Shown in pieces: positions 20,511 to 28,540 of a stretch of DNA of 64,000 nt; the first letter of the stretch is position 1; every line of letters begins with the position of its first letter. Source of the stretch: Blastomussa wellsi (lineage: Eukaryota > Cnidaria > Anthozoa > Scleractinia > Plerogyridae); the NCBI GenBank assembly GCA_947652115.1, contig OX393564.1:282839-346838 (forward strand), written 5' to 3'. The position numbers were made by a program, and so were the translations under genes. The notes beneath the pieces were generated by a model. That model searched no databases and was not told the origin of the DNA. It worked only from the letters and a program-made list of their open reading frames with translations.

Positions 20511-20600
20511 TGTTACTTTGAAACAAATTTATATTTAATTAAAAATTTTTTTGTGAGGAATTGCTGACTTTCTGAGTAATTATTTAAGAATGCAAAGTAA

Positions 20601-21167
20601 TTATTCAGCGGTTGGTGGGCTTTGCTCAATAATTTCTTCCGATTTTGCTTCGAACTTACTTTTCAAATCAATGTGTTTTGTTGTGATCAGCGCTGCATTG
20701 GCCACAGCGAGAAAACGGCCGCACTTTAAAGCCATGTTGCCGGCCAGGTTGGAGAGCTCTTTGTTGATGATGCAGTCGTTTTTCAGTTCTTTTTGATAAG
20801 CATCGATGTTTTTTACGTCGACGGCCATTCCGACAGCTTTGGTCACAAGAAAAATAAAGCTGTCGATCAAGCTGTCAGTTGTCTTCGAGCCCACATATGT
20901 CTCGTACCGTTTGGTGTATTTCTCAACCTCTTTGTCGGTAAGGCGCTTCACATGCTTGTGTGTTAACTGCACCCCGATGGCTTCTTTTGCTTTCCCTGTA
21001 GACACCAGCACGGCTAGCTGCTCACGACGTGCAGGAATATCAGGCTGCGTTGAAACTACTGGAAAGGCATTGCCGGGCGCGCTCGTTGGCTCAGCTTCAA
21101 GCAAGTTCATAATGTCAGTCGTTAGAGTTTCTTCAATTTCTGGGGTTAATTCGATTGGATTTGCCAT
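20601..21167 (-). CDS. Helical Polinton protein of unknown function (188 aa)
   Basis: It begins MANPIELTPEIEETLTTDI. It is mostly helical, without a clear membrane segment: KHVKRLTDKEVEKYTKRYET, then TDSLIDSFIFLVTKAVGM and ELSNLAGNMALKCGRFLAVAN. It lies directly downstream of the ATPase gene with 13 bp between stop and start, and the A/T box ATAAATATAAA sits in that gap. Position next to the ATPase suggests a packaging or capsid role, which is inference only. Confidence 0.65.
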   Translation of the reverse strand: MANPIELTPEIEETLTTDIMNLLEAEPTSAPGNAFPVVSTQPDIPARREQLAVLVSTGKAKEAIGVQLTHKHVKRLTDKEVEKYTKRYETYVGSKTTDSLIDSFIFLVTKAVGMAVDVKNIDAYQKELKNDCIINKELSNLAGNMALKCGRFLAVANAALITTKHIDLKSKFEAKSEEIIEQSPPTAE

Positions 21168-21180
21168 TTTATATTTATTG

Positions 21181-21789
21181 CTAATTTTTTAATTGAGATT
21201 TTTTTATTCCGTAAGGGTGCCGAAGTAAGAACACAAGATAGGAAAACTTATTTTTTTTCAGCCACGAAATGTAATCTTTGTACTCATCTTGAGAAAGTTC
21301 GCCGGAGTAATCTTCAAAAACCGCTTTCAAAGTCTTCCATGCGGGAGTGTAAAAAAGCACAACTGCCGCAACGTTATCGCGGAAAGAAGCCGTTATGCTG
21401 GTCATCTTTTGGGTGAGTACCCACACGCTTTGCCCTGTATGGCGAGCGCTGAATGCGAGTTTTACCAGCTCGCCTGTTCGCTTTTTTACATCTTTCGAGG
21501 CTGCGCAGTCATCAAGGATAATGAGCGCGTTTGTGCCCTCGAAAAGCCAGGAAACAAGCCTCAACCAGCCCTCAACCCATTCCTGTTCGCAAATGATAAC
21601 ATAAAAACGCGGGTCCGCCTCGGCGAAGCGATGAAAAGTCTTGTTGTACGCAAATGTCGGGCAGATGAGCACGATAAACTCGAACTTGCCACGGAAAGGG
21701 CCGCGGAGCTGATCAACCACAAACTTTGATTTTCCCGAATTAGTCGGTCCAATTACGAAAGCGTTAAACGGTATGTTGTCGGGATCCAT
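21181..21789 (-). CDS. Polinton FtsK/HerA-type packaging ATPase
   Basis: 202 residues. The Walker A loop GPTNSGKSKF is at about residues 13-22. Walker B is ALIILDDCA near 88-96 with the double acidic pair. A sensor-like segment follows (VWVLTQKMTS). Size and motif order match the genome-packaging ATPases of Polintons, adintoviruses and other double-jelly-roll capsid lineages. It would pump element DNA into a capsid. The gene appears intact, sits next to the major capsid gene on the same strand (8 bp apart) and is probably co-expressed with it. Confidence 0.9.
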   Translation of the reverse strand: MDPDNIPFNAFVIGPTNSGKSKFVVDQLRGPFRGKFEFIVLICPTFAYNKTFHRFAEADPRFYVIICEQEWVEGWLRLVSWLFEGTNALIILDDCAASKDVKKRTGELVKLAFSARHTGQSVWVLTQKMTSITASFRDNVAAVVLFYTPAWKTLKAVFEDYSGELSQDEYKDYISWLKKNKFSYLVFLLRHPYGIKKSQLKN

Positions 21790-21797
21790 TTTCTATA

Positions 21798-23013
21798 TCA
21801 GTACTGCACAGATTCTAATTGATTCCCCATTATGTTCATTTGCGAGTCACTTATAACAAAGACGTGGCAGTTCACGTTGCCTGAGTTTTTGGCATTCCGC
21901 TCGAGTTCAAGCTGGACTCCATCTTGTGTGTTTACAAGCCGCGTGCCGCTTCCGTGCATTTCATGACTTTCCATTGAGCGAAGATCTATCAGAAGCCCGA
22001 ACTTGTTTTCGGTGTAAAACTTTTTCAGAATCATGTTCGGTGTTTTGTTTTTTGACTTACCAAAGAAGCGGTCAACTTCGCCCCAGATATCCTTTCCTTC
22101 GATGCCGTTATTGTAAATCATGTTGGGCTTGCCGTTCACCGTAACGGTGACTTTTGTCAGGTCTGGGTTGAAGTACTTTTCTGAATCCCTGGTGCCGGCT
22201 AAATAAGGCTCAACGAAAAGGAGAAGAAGACCTTTCAGGGACCTTCTCTGCGAGTTTACTCTGAGGTTTATCCTTGTGTCAGTGCCTTTTGAGAAGGTGT
22301 GCACAAATGGCCGCTCAACATGATCGTAAAGGAATTCCTTACCTGAGGAGTAAACACTGCGCGCACTCGAGCTGGATGTTTGTCAGCTTGTATTTTAATT
22401 TTGTTTCGTCAGAGCCTTTTACAACCTGCGAGGCCGGCGCAAGAGTAAGCTCAAACATGAGGTCGTGGTAAAGAGCTTTGGGGTAGAAAACGCCGTGGTC
22501 GGTCAGGATCTGGTGGTCCAGTTGGATTCGATATTTTGTTCCGAAAACCGTGTTAAGTGCGTTTTCCGCGCCCACACCCGAGGTTTTCTTGTCCCCCGCA
22601 TTTGAGCGGATCTTGCACAGGTCCTCGGACTGAATACCCTCGAGCAGCATGTTGTCCCGCTCCTCCTGCGAGAGGAAAAGGTCCTCCCAGATCTTGAAAA
22701 TGTCATACCCCACCGTGTCCTGAAGTGTGGTGCCAGCGTACTTCACAACCATCTTGTCGACCAGAGCACGGGTGACGTTTTGTATGAGGAAGTTGTTGGC
22801 GTGCCCTCCAGCCAGGTCGATGTTAAAGAGGAGTGAGATCGAGCCTGGCACGAGGACCTCGTTCTCATTCAGCTTGGGCACGTAAACATTTAACGTCTCG
22901 CCAGGGTTGGCTTCGCTGGGATTAAAAGTGATGCGCTTGACCGTGCGCTTGGCTTTCATTCCGCCTAAAATTTTTTCTTTGTTCGTTGGTCGAAGGTTTG
23001 CTTGCACAGACAT
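21798..23013 (-). pseudogene. Polinton major capsid protein (double jelly-roll), one frameshift
   Basis: The upstream part (23013-22339) starts MSVQANLRPTNKEK and carries the first jelly-roll region (PGETLNVYVPKL, LIQNVTRALVDKMVVKY). The downstream part in another frame (coding visible from about 22360, M at 22304, to 21798) holds DTRINLRVN, KNKTPNMILKKFYTENKFG and the C-terminus GNVNCHVFVISDSQM. One extra base in a gcgcgc run near 22366 explains the shift. Combined length is about 405 residues, short but plausible for this family. The order capsid, then ATPase, matches other Polintons. As read it would not give a full capsid subunit; a sequencing error is the alternative. Confidence 0.8.
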
Positions 23014-23074
23014 GTTTATACAACGCCGGGCATTTATATTTAAATAAAAAATAATTTCAAAATATAATTTCGCG
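23014..23074. promoter_or_regulatory. Bidirectional A/T-rich promoter region
   Basis: 61 bp separate the divergent starts of the major capsid gene (minus) and the coiled-coil gene (plus). The spacer contains tttatatttaaataaaaaat, TATA-like on both strands. It is the only room available for start signals of either gene. Confidence 0.5.
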
Positions 23075-24535
23075 ATGACTGTAGGTGGACAAGGATTTGA
23101 AAACCCTGCTTTTGACCCGTTTGATCATGATGATGATGCTGATCAAAACGATGACGACGACAACGACTACGGGCAAATCATTGACGAAACAACTCCTTTT
23201 ATGCCTGGCGGCTCATCCACACCTGGGCCTGAAGGTCAACAGATTGAGATGCAGACAATGTCTCACGAAAAAAGCGGGCTACCAGAAAAGTCTTATACTC
23301 AGGAGACACCTTTTGGTGGCACAAAATCGAGTGCAGAAGCTTGGGTTGCTGCAAAAGAGCTGTTTCCAAACATGAGCTCAAGCGAGCTTGAAGTATCTTA
23401 CAACCAAAAAGGCAGACTTCAAGTAAAAATGTTTGGTCACGGCAAAGCGAAATATGACGTGTTTACCACAAAAAAGGGTACAGGTGAACAACAGCTTAAT
23501 CCAAAACTTACAAAACAAATAAAAACTGCTCTCGGAAAGTCAAAATATGAAATAGAAGAAGAAAAGCAAGAAAAGTTGTCTGCAGACAGAGAAAAATATA
23601 AAAAAATTATGGAAGAAAAACGAGAGGAAATAAAACAAAAACGAGAAGAAAGAGATGCTCTCGAAGACAGAGATGGGCAGACAGAACAAGTTCAAAAACT
23701 TGACCAAGAGATAAGAGATCTTGAAACAGAACGCAAAGAAGCAAATGAGAGCTATCTCCGAAGTGCCGAAGCTGAAAAAACATTACAAGAAGATATTCAG
23801 GTATTCGAAGATTACGAAGAGGAAGTAAATGAAAAAGAAGCTCTCTATGCAATAAGAAAAAGAAAAGCAGCAATCGAATGGCGAATGGACATAGAAAATG
23901 AATCGTTAAAAAACAAGCTTTCACCACCTGAAAGAAAAGAAATGGCGCGAAATAAAATAGAAGAGCTTGAGAAAAGTCTCCAAGAAGTTGAGAGAGAAGA
24001 AACGATGATTAAAGAAAAATTTGCCGATAATCTTTCAAAACTGCAAAAAGACATAGAAGAACTTGAACGAAAAAATAAAGAAGACCAAGCAATTATTGAT
24101 GATGAGAACACTTCGCCTTCTGAAAGAGAGGCTGCCAGGGAGAGAATTGCAGATAGACAAGAGGAGCTTGACAGGTTGACAACAGAGGTTGAGGAAAGAG
24201 AAAGAGCCATGCCGCTTCGTGAGCGTGTAAAAGAGATTTTCAAAAAATACGGCGTGACGGTGGCATCAATACTTCTCGCCGCTGGTGTCACGATTGGTGC
24301 TGTCATTGGTGCCATTACCAACGCTTTGAAATCAATGGGCAAAGCTTTGGGAAACGGGTTAAAAGCTATTGCCAAAAAAACAGCCTCCATCCTTCCGGGA
24401 CTGCTCGGCTCGATTGTTTCTTTTCTTTTCAAAACAGCGGGTCAGGCAATTGGTTTTCTTGCAGAACACACATGGCTTTTAATTTTGGCTGTTGTGGCCT
24501 TTTTGGTTGAGAGCTATGCCAAAAAGCAGCGTTAA
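23075..24535 (+). CDS. Long coiled-coil protein with C-terminal membrane segments (486 aa)
   Basis: The N-terminus is acidic (DPFDHDDDADQNDDDDND). Residues about 150-385 form an uninterrupted Glu/Lys/Arg coiled coil (KREERDALEDRDGQTEQVQK; ELEKSLQEVEREETMIKEKF). The C-terminal 100 residues carry glycine/alanine hydrophobic segments (VASILLAAGVTIGAVIGAIT; SILPGLLGSIVSFLF; WLLILAVVAFLVESYA) with basic spacers, ending KKQR. A rod held to a membrane, or a virion spike or tether, would fit. Coiled-coil proteins are known in Polintons, but I cannot assign a function. The frame is intact despite the damage elsewhere. Confidence 0.8.
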   Translation: MTVGGQGFENPAFDPFDHDDDADQNDDDDNDYGQIIDETTPFMPGGSSTPGPEGQQIEMQTMSHEKSGLPEKSYTQETPFGGTKSSAEAWVAAKELFPNMSSSELEVSYNQKGRLQVKMFGHGKAKYDVFTTKKGTGEQQLNPKLTKQIKTALGKSKYEIEEEKQEKLSADREKYKKIMEEKREEIKQKREERDALEDRDGQTEQVQKLDQEIRDLETERKEANESYLRSAEAEKTLQEDIQVFEDYEEEVNEKEALYAIRKRKAAIEWRMDIENESLKNKLSPPERKEMARNKIEELEKSLQEVEREETMIKEKFADNLSKLQKDIEELERKNKEDQAIIDDENTSPSEREAARERIADRQEELDRLTTEVEERERAMPLRERVKEIFKKYGVTVASILLAAGVTIGAVIGAITNALKSMGKALGNGLKAIAKKTASILPGLLGSIVSFLFKTAGQAIGFLAEHTWLLILAVVAFLVESYAKKQR

Positions 24536-26037
24536 CGGGATGACCAAAATACAAAACCAGCCAATGCCACCGCGCTGACTACCACAATTATTTTGTTCAC
24601 ATCATGTGACTCACTGCCCGAGCCGGCCTTTGATTGACCGCCATCCATTTGGCGAAGGGCCGCTTTTTTTGTGCTCGTGTTTAAATCATTATTTATACCT
24701 AATTTCATGCCTGGCCCCGCTTTTTTAAGATTATTGTTGTAACCAAACACGCTTTCTGTGTTGATCTCCATGTTGCCTGGCATCAGCTTTCCGCCCTGGC
24801 AAACAACCATATTTAGTCTGACTTTTGCCTCATCCACCTTCGTCTGATAACGCGTCGAGCTTGCGCCAATATCGGTCAGCCTTATTTGTTCTTCGACCAA
24901 GTCCGAAAAATCATCCTGTACCTCTTTGGATCCAATAATACTTGTCCTCACTCTAACCTGCGCTCCCAGGATGCAGTAAACAAAAGCCTCTATTGATTGG
25001 TTTATTCGCGATAAACCCTCAATAGTCAGGCCTTGTGAGGTGTTGAGACAAAACCAGTCAGCTTGTGCATTGGCAGAGTTGTCTTGCCCTATATAATAAA
25101 TCAAGTTACCTTTGCTCCCAGAACCACCTTCGTCTGAAAACTTATAGTGCCCTCCTGGGTAACTGGTTGAAATTTTTGCTGGTCCGGCACTTGAGACGTA
25201 AATGTAAACATCCCCAAGACCGTGATTTGCTGGTCTTGTGAAACGAAAATCACTCGAACGACTTACACCAAACTTTGCACAAATTTCTCTGTATGCAGAC
25301 TCATTAAAGGGGTTATTGTAAGCGTTAAATGCTGGGTCTCCGGGCAAGGCGCTTATGTTTTGAGGGCCTCCCATCTCATACAATATTCGCCTTATTGTGA
25401 AATAAACGTGGAACTGAAAAAAACTGTATACATTTTCGGGAAAACCCAGAGTTGAGTGATCTTTATCAAAAATCTCTCGGCTTATGCCGCTAGCAGTTGT
25501 TGCGCACCAGACAGCAAAGTTTAGCTGCTGCGGCCAGTAAGACATTTCAGGCCCAGATAACCATTGCCTCGCCTCTTTCCCTGTATGGTGAGTCAGTTTT
25601 GTTTCTTGAAATATTTCCTTGCATTTTGTTGTAAAATATTTGTCAGGCGTAACATATATTTTAAGACTGTTGTTCAGACTTGGTGCGGCTTCGTGAAAGC
25701 CTTCTGCTGGGATGGGTAAAGAAGGTTTTCCTTTACTTGGTGTAAGCTGCATTGGAAAACCGTCGACTATCAATCCGAGTGCGCTTTTCATTTGTGAACT
25801 CCAGTATTGCCTATCGCTCCCGAAAACGCTTTGCGTTAAACCGTTACCTGCTTTGAAAAAAATCTCTGCTGTTGCGTTATGCTTATCATCTAAAAATATT
25901 TGTGCTTCGAATTTACTCTTGTCAGCGTAGGGAAAATGTTTGTCGAAGTTTGCCCACGCTTTCGTTTTTGCTTCTTTTGCTTCTTTGTCGGCCACCGCTG
26001 AAGGCAGCCACGCGTACTGCGACATATTGTTGTCCAT
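24532..26037 (-). CDS. Large Polinton protein with C-terminal membrane anchor (501 aa)
   Basis: It starts MDNNMSQYAWLPSAVADKEA with an Ala/Lys/Glu-rich leader. The body is rich in aromatic residues and small beta-prone blocks (GLGDVYIYVSSAGPAKI; NLIYYIGQDNSANAQADWF), suggesting a folded, mostly soluble domain. A single hydrophobic segment (IIVVVSAVALAGFVFW) ends at SSR. No signal peptide is visible. Its stop overlaps the coiled-coil gene's stop by 4 bp, tail to tail. The second-largest protein of the element with no recognised family, it is a candidate for a virion surface or membrane-penetration component, by inference only. The frame is intact. Confidence 0.75.
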   Translation of the reverse strand: MDNNMSQYAWLPSAVADKEAKEAKTKAWANFDKHFPYADKSKFEAQIFLDDKHNATAEIFFKAGNGLTQSVFGSDRQYWSSQMKSALGLIVDGFPMQLTPSKGKPSLPIPAEGFHEAAPSLNNSLKIYVTPDKYFTTKCKEIFQETKLTHHTGKEARQWLSGPEMSYWPQQLNFAVWCATTASGISREIFDKDHSTLGFPENVYSFFQFHVYFTIRRILYEMGGPQNISALPGDPAFNAYNNPFNESAYREICAKFGVSRSSDFRFTRPANHGLGDVYIYVSSAGPAKISTSYPGGHYKFSDEGGSGSKGNLIYYIGQDNSANAQADWFCLNTSQGLTIEGLSRINQSIEAFVYCILGAQVRVRTSIIGSKEVQDDFSDLVEEQIRLTDIGASSTRYQTKVDEAKVRLNMVVCQGGKLMPGNMEINTESVFGYNNNLKKAGPGMKLGINNDLNTSTKKAALRQMDGGQSKAGSGSESHDVNKIIVVVSAVALAGFVFWSSR

Positions 26038-26077
26038 TTTTTGTATTTTAATTAAATATATTTTCCTTTATATTAAA
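26038..26077. promoter_or_regulatory. 40-bp bidirectional A/T-rich promoter region
   Basis: The spacer between the divergent 501-residue gene and the probable minor capsid gene is almost pure A/T, with attaaatatat and tttatattaaa, TATA-like on either strand. A longer frame through it (start at 25940) is rejected because it would run antisense through the neighbour. Confidence 0.5.
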
Positions 26078-26746
26078 ATGGTTGTGCTCACGATCAACGC
26101 TCCTTCAAACGACTACACAGTTTATTTTGACCATCCAATTCCAAAACCGAATTATATCAAGCTTTTAAGCTGCTCGCTTTACAATTCATGGTTTAATTTC
26201 ATGGGTGGTAAGGTCACGTTAATAGATAAACAGCAAGATAATAGAAAATTCGAGACTAATTTACTACCCGGTTTTTACACCATTGAGACTTTTGTTGAAG
26301 CTTTAAAGAAAGCCTTAAAAATATACACAAACGTTAATTTTACAGATGCCAACACACCTGCAGGCGTGCTGTTTTTGCAAAATACTAAATTTGAGCGAGT
26401 TGATATAAATTTCAGCGAGGAATTTGCCAAACTGTTTGATATTGAAGAAACTGTACCAGGGTTCATATTTAACAAAAAGCACTGTCTATCTACTTATTTT
26501 ATTCACTGTGACCTTGTTGACAAAGAAAAGAATTTGCTTGATGGAAAAAGATCAAGTATTTTGGCTCGATTCGATGTGAGAGGCAAACCGTATGATAAAA
26601 TCTCTTACAATTTTGATCCAAATGTCTTGCGTGACACTAATTCTGGTGAATATGTCAACAGTTTGACAATATCAGTTAGAGATGAACTCGGAGAGTTGTT
26701 CAATTTCAACGGATTCCCTCTTGAATTTGAATTACAAATAATTTAA
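26078..26746 (+). CDS. Probable Polinton minor capsid (penton-type) protein (222 aa)
   Basis: I chose ATG 26078 (MVVLTINAPSNDYTVYF), which lies just after the A/T-rich spacer. Beta-rich blocks alternate with turns (DHPIPKPNYIKLLSCSLYN; GFYTIETFVEALKKALK; YVNSLTISVRDELGELF) and it ends FNGFPLEFELQII, a terminal strand pattern seen in Polinton minor capsid proteins. Length of about 220 residues suits a single jelly roll. It would occupy capsid vertices together with the double-jelly-roll major protein. Family placement is from recalled pattern, not alignment. The frame is intact. Confidence 0.7.
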   Translation: MVVLTINAPSNDYTVYFDHPIPKPNYIKLLSCSLYNSWFNFMGGKVTLIDKQQDNRKFETNLLPGFYTIETFVEALKKALKIYTNVNFTDANTPAGVLFLQNTKFERVDINFSEEFAKLFDIEETVPGFIFNKKHCLSTYFIHCDLVDKEKNLLDGKRSSILARFDVRGKPYDKISYNFDPNVLRDTNSGEYVNSLTISVRDELGELFNFNGFPLEFELQII

Positions 26747-26785
26747 CGTTAACAATTAAAAAATAAAATCTGTCTTTTATAGAAG

Positions 26786-27472
26786 ATGTCATCATCAAAC
26801 GTACTACCGAGCGCTCCGGCTTATGTTGAACAAAGCAGGATATACCCTGTTATAGAAGGCCATGAGTCTTTGCAAATGACTCAGCAAATGCCCCAAGACT
26901 TTCGCCTTGGAAAGGTGAACGAAATCGCTGCAAAGTTGGGTGAAGAGGTTGACCACTATAGACTTGTTCGTAAAAAATTTAAACGTGCTAAAACGGCCGT
27001 TAACTGGATTGCCGGCGGTCTTGGTGGAACCAGCGCTGTTCTTTCTAGTGCCGGCCTTGCTTCTGCTCTCACTGGCATCGGAATTCCCGTGGCTATCCCT
27101 TTAGGTGTCGTGGGTGGAATTTCCTCTGTTTCTTCCTCCAGTTTGATTCTTTTGGGGAAAAAACTTGACAAAAAAATGTCCAAACATCAGGAGATTGTAA
27201 CACTTGGCCTTGCAAAACGTACTAGTGTTGACAGACTGGTTTCCAAGGCGATGAATGATAAAGTTTTGAGTGATTCAGAGTTTCAGAGCATTCTTGCTGA
27301 GTTAGAACAGTACAATGCGTTAAAAGAAAAGGTTAGGGCTAAGCTCACAAAAAAACCTTCTTTCAGTAAACTTCCTCAGATTGATGTTGAAAAGATTAGA
27401 AGAGAAGCCCGTGCAGAAGCCGAAGTAGACTTTCAAAAAAAGCTTCAAAGTCTCGTCGCTTCTTCGAATTAA
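26786..27472 (+). CDS. Two-segment membrane protein with helical flanks (228 aa)
   Basis: The N-terminal 45 residues are polar (VLPSAPAYVEQSRIYPVIEG). A helix follows (KVNEIAAKLGEEVDHYRLVR) leading into a hydrophobic hairpin at about 70-125 (VNWIAGGLGGTSAVLSSAGL; GIGIPVAIPLGVVGGISSVS). The C-terminal 100 residues are a charged helical region (EFQSILAELEQYNALKEKVR; EKIRREARAEAEVDFQKKL). It lies 39 bp after the minor capsid gene, with its own tttata box. The layout of two membrane helices plus cytoplasmic helices recalls 2TM effector or pore-like domains, but no family is recognised. Confidence 0.7.
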   Translation: MSSSNVLPSAPAYVEQSRIYPVIEGHESLQMTQQMPQDFRLGKVNEIAAKLGEEVDHYRLVRKKFKRAKTAVNWIAGGLGGTSAVLSSAGLASALTGIGIPVAIPLGVVGGISSVSSSSLILLGKKLDKKMSKHQEIVTLGLAKRTSVDRLVSKAMNDKVLSDSEFQSILAELEQYNALKEKVRAKLTKKPSFSKLPQIDVEKIRREARAEAEVDFQKKLQSLVASSN

Positions 27473-27512
27473 AATTTGAAAACAAAGGAGTATATTTCCA
27501 TATAATAAAAAC

Positions 27513-27635
27513 ATGATTGTTGCTTTCCAGACTCTGATGATTCTTTTAAACGAATATTTTACCCCTTCTTGGCAAAAAGAAGTACGAAATATTACTCGAG
27601 AGGTAATTTTGGCTATGCAAGAGGTTGACAATTAA
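27513..27635 (+). CDS. Short ORF near the right Polinton end (40 aa)
   Basis: It begins MIVAFQTLMILLNEYF and ends ILAMQEVDN. It sits 40 bp after the previous gene, preceded by tatataataaaaac-like sequence matching the A/T boxes before other genes of the element, and ends 18 bp before the right inverted repeat. Small and without motif; position and start signal are the only support. Confidence 0.4.
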   Translation: MIVAFQTLMILLNEYFTPSWQKEVRNITREVILAMQEVDN

Positions 27636-27653
27636 AAAAAGTTGTAAAAATAA

Positions 27654-27884
27654 ATGTGCCGCACCGCTCGCTTGCTGGGCATGGATTGCCCTTTGTCTGC
27701 TTTTTTGTTTACTCTTTTGTTTTCTTGTTAAGTAGTATGTCTGGGGTTTTTCAAATACTACTTCCTCACCGCACTTTTTAACCTTTTTTAAACTTTATCA
27801 TGCGAAAGCATGATAAAGTTTAAAAAAGGTTAAAAAAAACGTGCGGTGAGGAAGTGGTATTCGAAAAACCCCAGACATACTACT
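27654..27884 (-). repeat. Polinton right terminal inverted repeat
   Basis: Inverse of 13565-13795, ending CATACTACT. The outermost arm is identical in sequence to the outermost arm of the left end, including its T/A homopolymer, indicating that the two ends are kept alike. Confidence 0.93.
27731..27884. repeat. Right terminal 154-bp palindrome (potential hairpin end)
   Basis: Mirror of the left terminal palindrome, with the loop read as GAAA at the centre (catgc-gaaa-gcatg). The same outer/inner arm asymmetry is present as at the left end. Confidence 0.9.
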
Positions 27885-27889
27885 TGGGG
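27884..27889. repeat. Polinton target-site duplication, right
   Basis: ttgggg directly follows CATACTAC at the right terminus and matches 13559-13564. BEL/Pao-like remnant sequence resumes beyond it. Confidence 0.8.
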
Positions 27890-28429
27890 CCTGTAGGTCA
27901 GCCTCAACCTTCCTTCCTTCTGGAGGCACTCAATCGTAATAAGCTCAATCGCTCGTGCTCATACATTTAAAACAAAGTTTGTTTTTCTTGAATAATTTTT
28001 TTTCTTACTTCGAAGGTCAGTTCACAAAACTTATTGCATTCATTCAACATGTGCCCCTTTGTTCCGTGAAAGAGATAAAGATAATTAGAAACCGGGGAGC
28101 TTCGAACTGTAAATTTTAGTTTGTCAGACTCTTGCCTTAATTCGGGCTGTGAAGGCTCACTTACTTGTTACTTTACACTACTTACAAGCACCATACTCAT
28201 TACTTTACAATTTTAAACATACAAAAAAAAATTATAATAATATTACAGATATAATGTCTAAAAGTAATAACGAAAAGTAAATTACAATACTGACACGAGC
28301 AATACAGAGGCAACGGAGGTCATTAATAACTACGCGTATTACAAAAACATAAATAGATATATTATAATAGTATATGAAGTGTAAAATTTGATCTTCGTAA
28401 AACAGTGCTCAATACATGGAAGCAGAGCG
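27890..28429 (-). pseudogene. BEL/Pao remnant and A/T-rich DNA beyond the Polinton
   Basis: The first 100 bp on the minus strand read in the direction of the BEL/Pao pol remnant that ends at the other side of the Polinton, with Arg-rich residues and stops. The rest is A/T-rich, with nothing I can name, up to the Penelope-like terminus. Confidence 0.35.
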
Positions 28430-28540
28430 AAGTATATGTTGTGGGAGAAAAATCAAATAAACTACTAGGTCATCCCTACAAGCCTGTTTCGTGGTTGCCC
28501 ACTCATCAGGGGATTAAATGAGAATATTCTTTACCATCGC
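28430..28540 (-). repeat. Left inverted pseudo-LTR of the Penelope-like element
   Basis: Begins aagtatatgttgtgggag and ends ttaccatcgc. Exact inverse of 30525-30635 as far as I can compare by eye. Confidence 0.88.
28472..28514 (-). ncRNA. Second hammerhead ribozyme, inverted copy
   Basis: Mirror copy of the ribozyme at 30551-30593 within the left repeat, on the minus strand, with the same core, stem II and GCAA loop. Transcribed from the plus strand it would be inactive antisense. Confidence 0.8.

Larger units (their letters stand above)
13565..27884. mobile_element. Polinton/Maverick self-synthesising transposon (14.3 kb)
   Basis: The element is bounded by 231-bp terminal inverted repeats and a TGGGG (possibly TTGGGG) target duplication. 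It encodes the Polinton core set: protein-primed-type family B DNA polymerase, rve integrase, FtsK/HerA-type packaging ATPase, major capsid protein and probable minor capsid protein, plus coiled-coil and membrane proteins of unknown role. Genes are tightly packed with short A/T-rich spacers, unlike the surrounding DNA. No separate adenain-type maturation protease is visible. Integrase, the major capsid gene and one small ORF carry disabling lesions, so this copy is probably not autonomous. It inserted into a BEL/Pao remnant. Confidence 0.93.

Noticed and set aside
25940..26077. Upstream extension of the probable minor capsid frame
   Set aside because: It runs antisense through the neighbouring 501-codon gene and the A/T-rich spacer; ATG 26078 fits the promoter position and protein pattern.
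26786..27472. Toxin or pore-forming effector assignment for the two-helix membrane protein
   Set aside because: Topology alone does not support a specific family; left as unknown.
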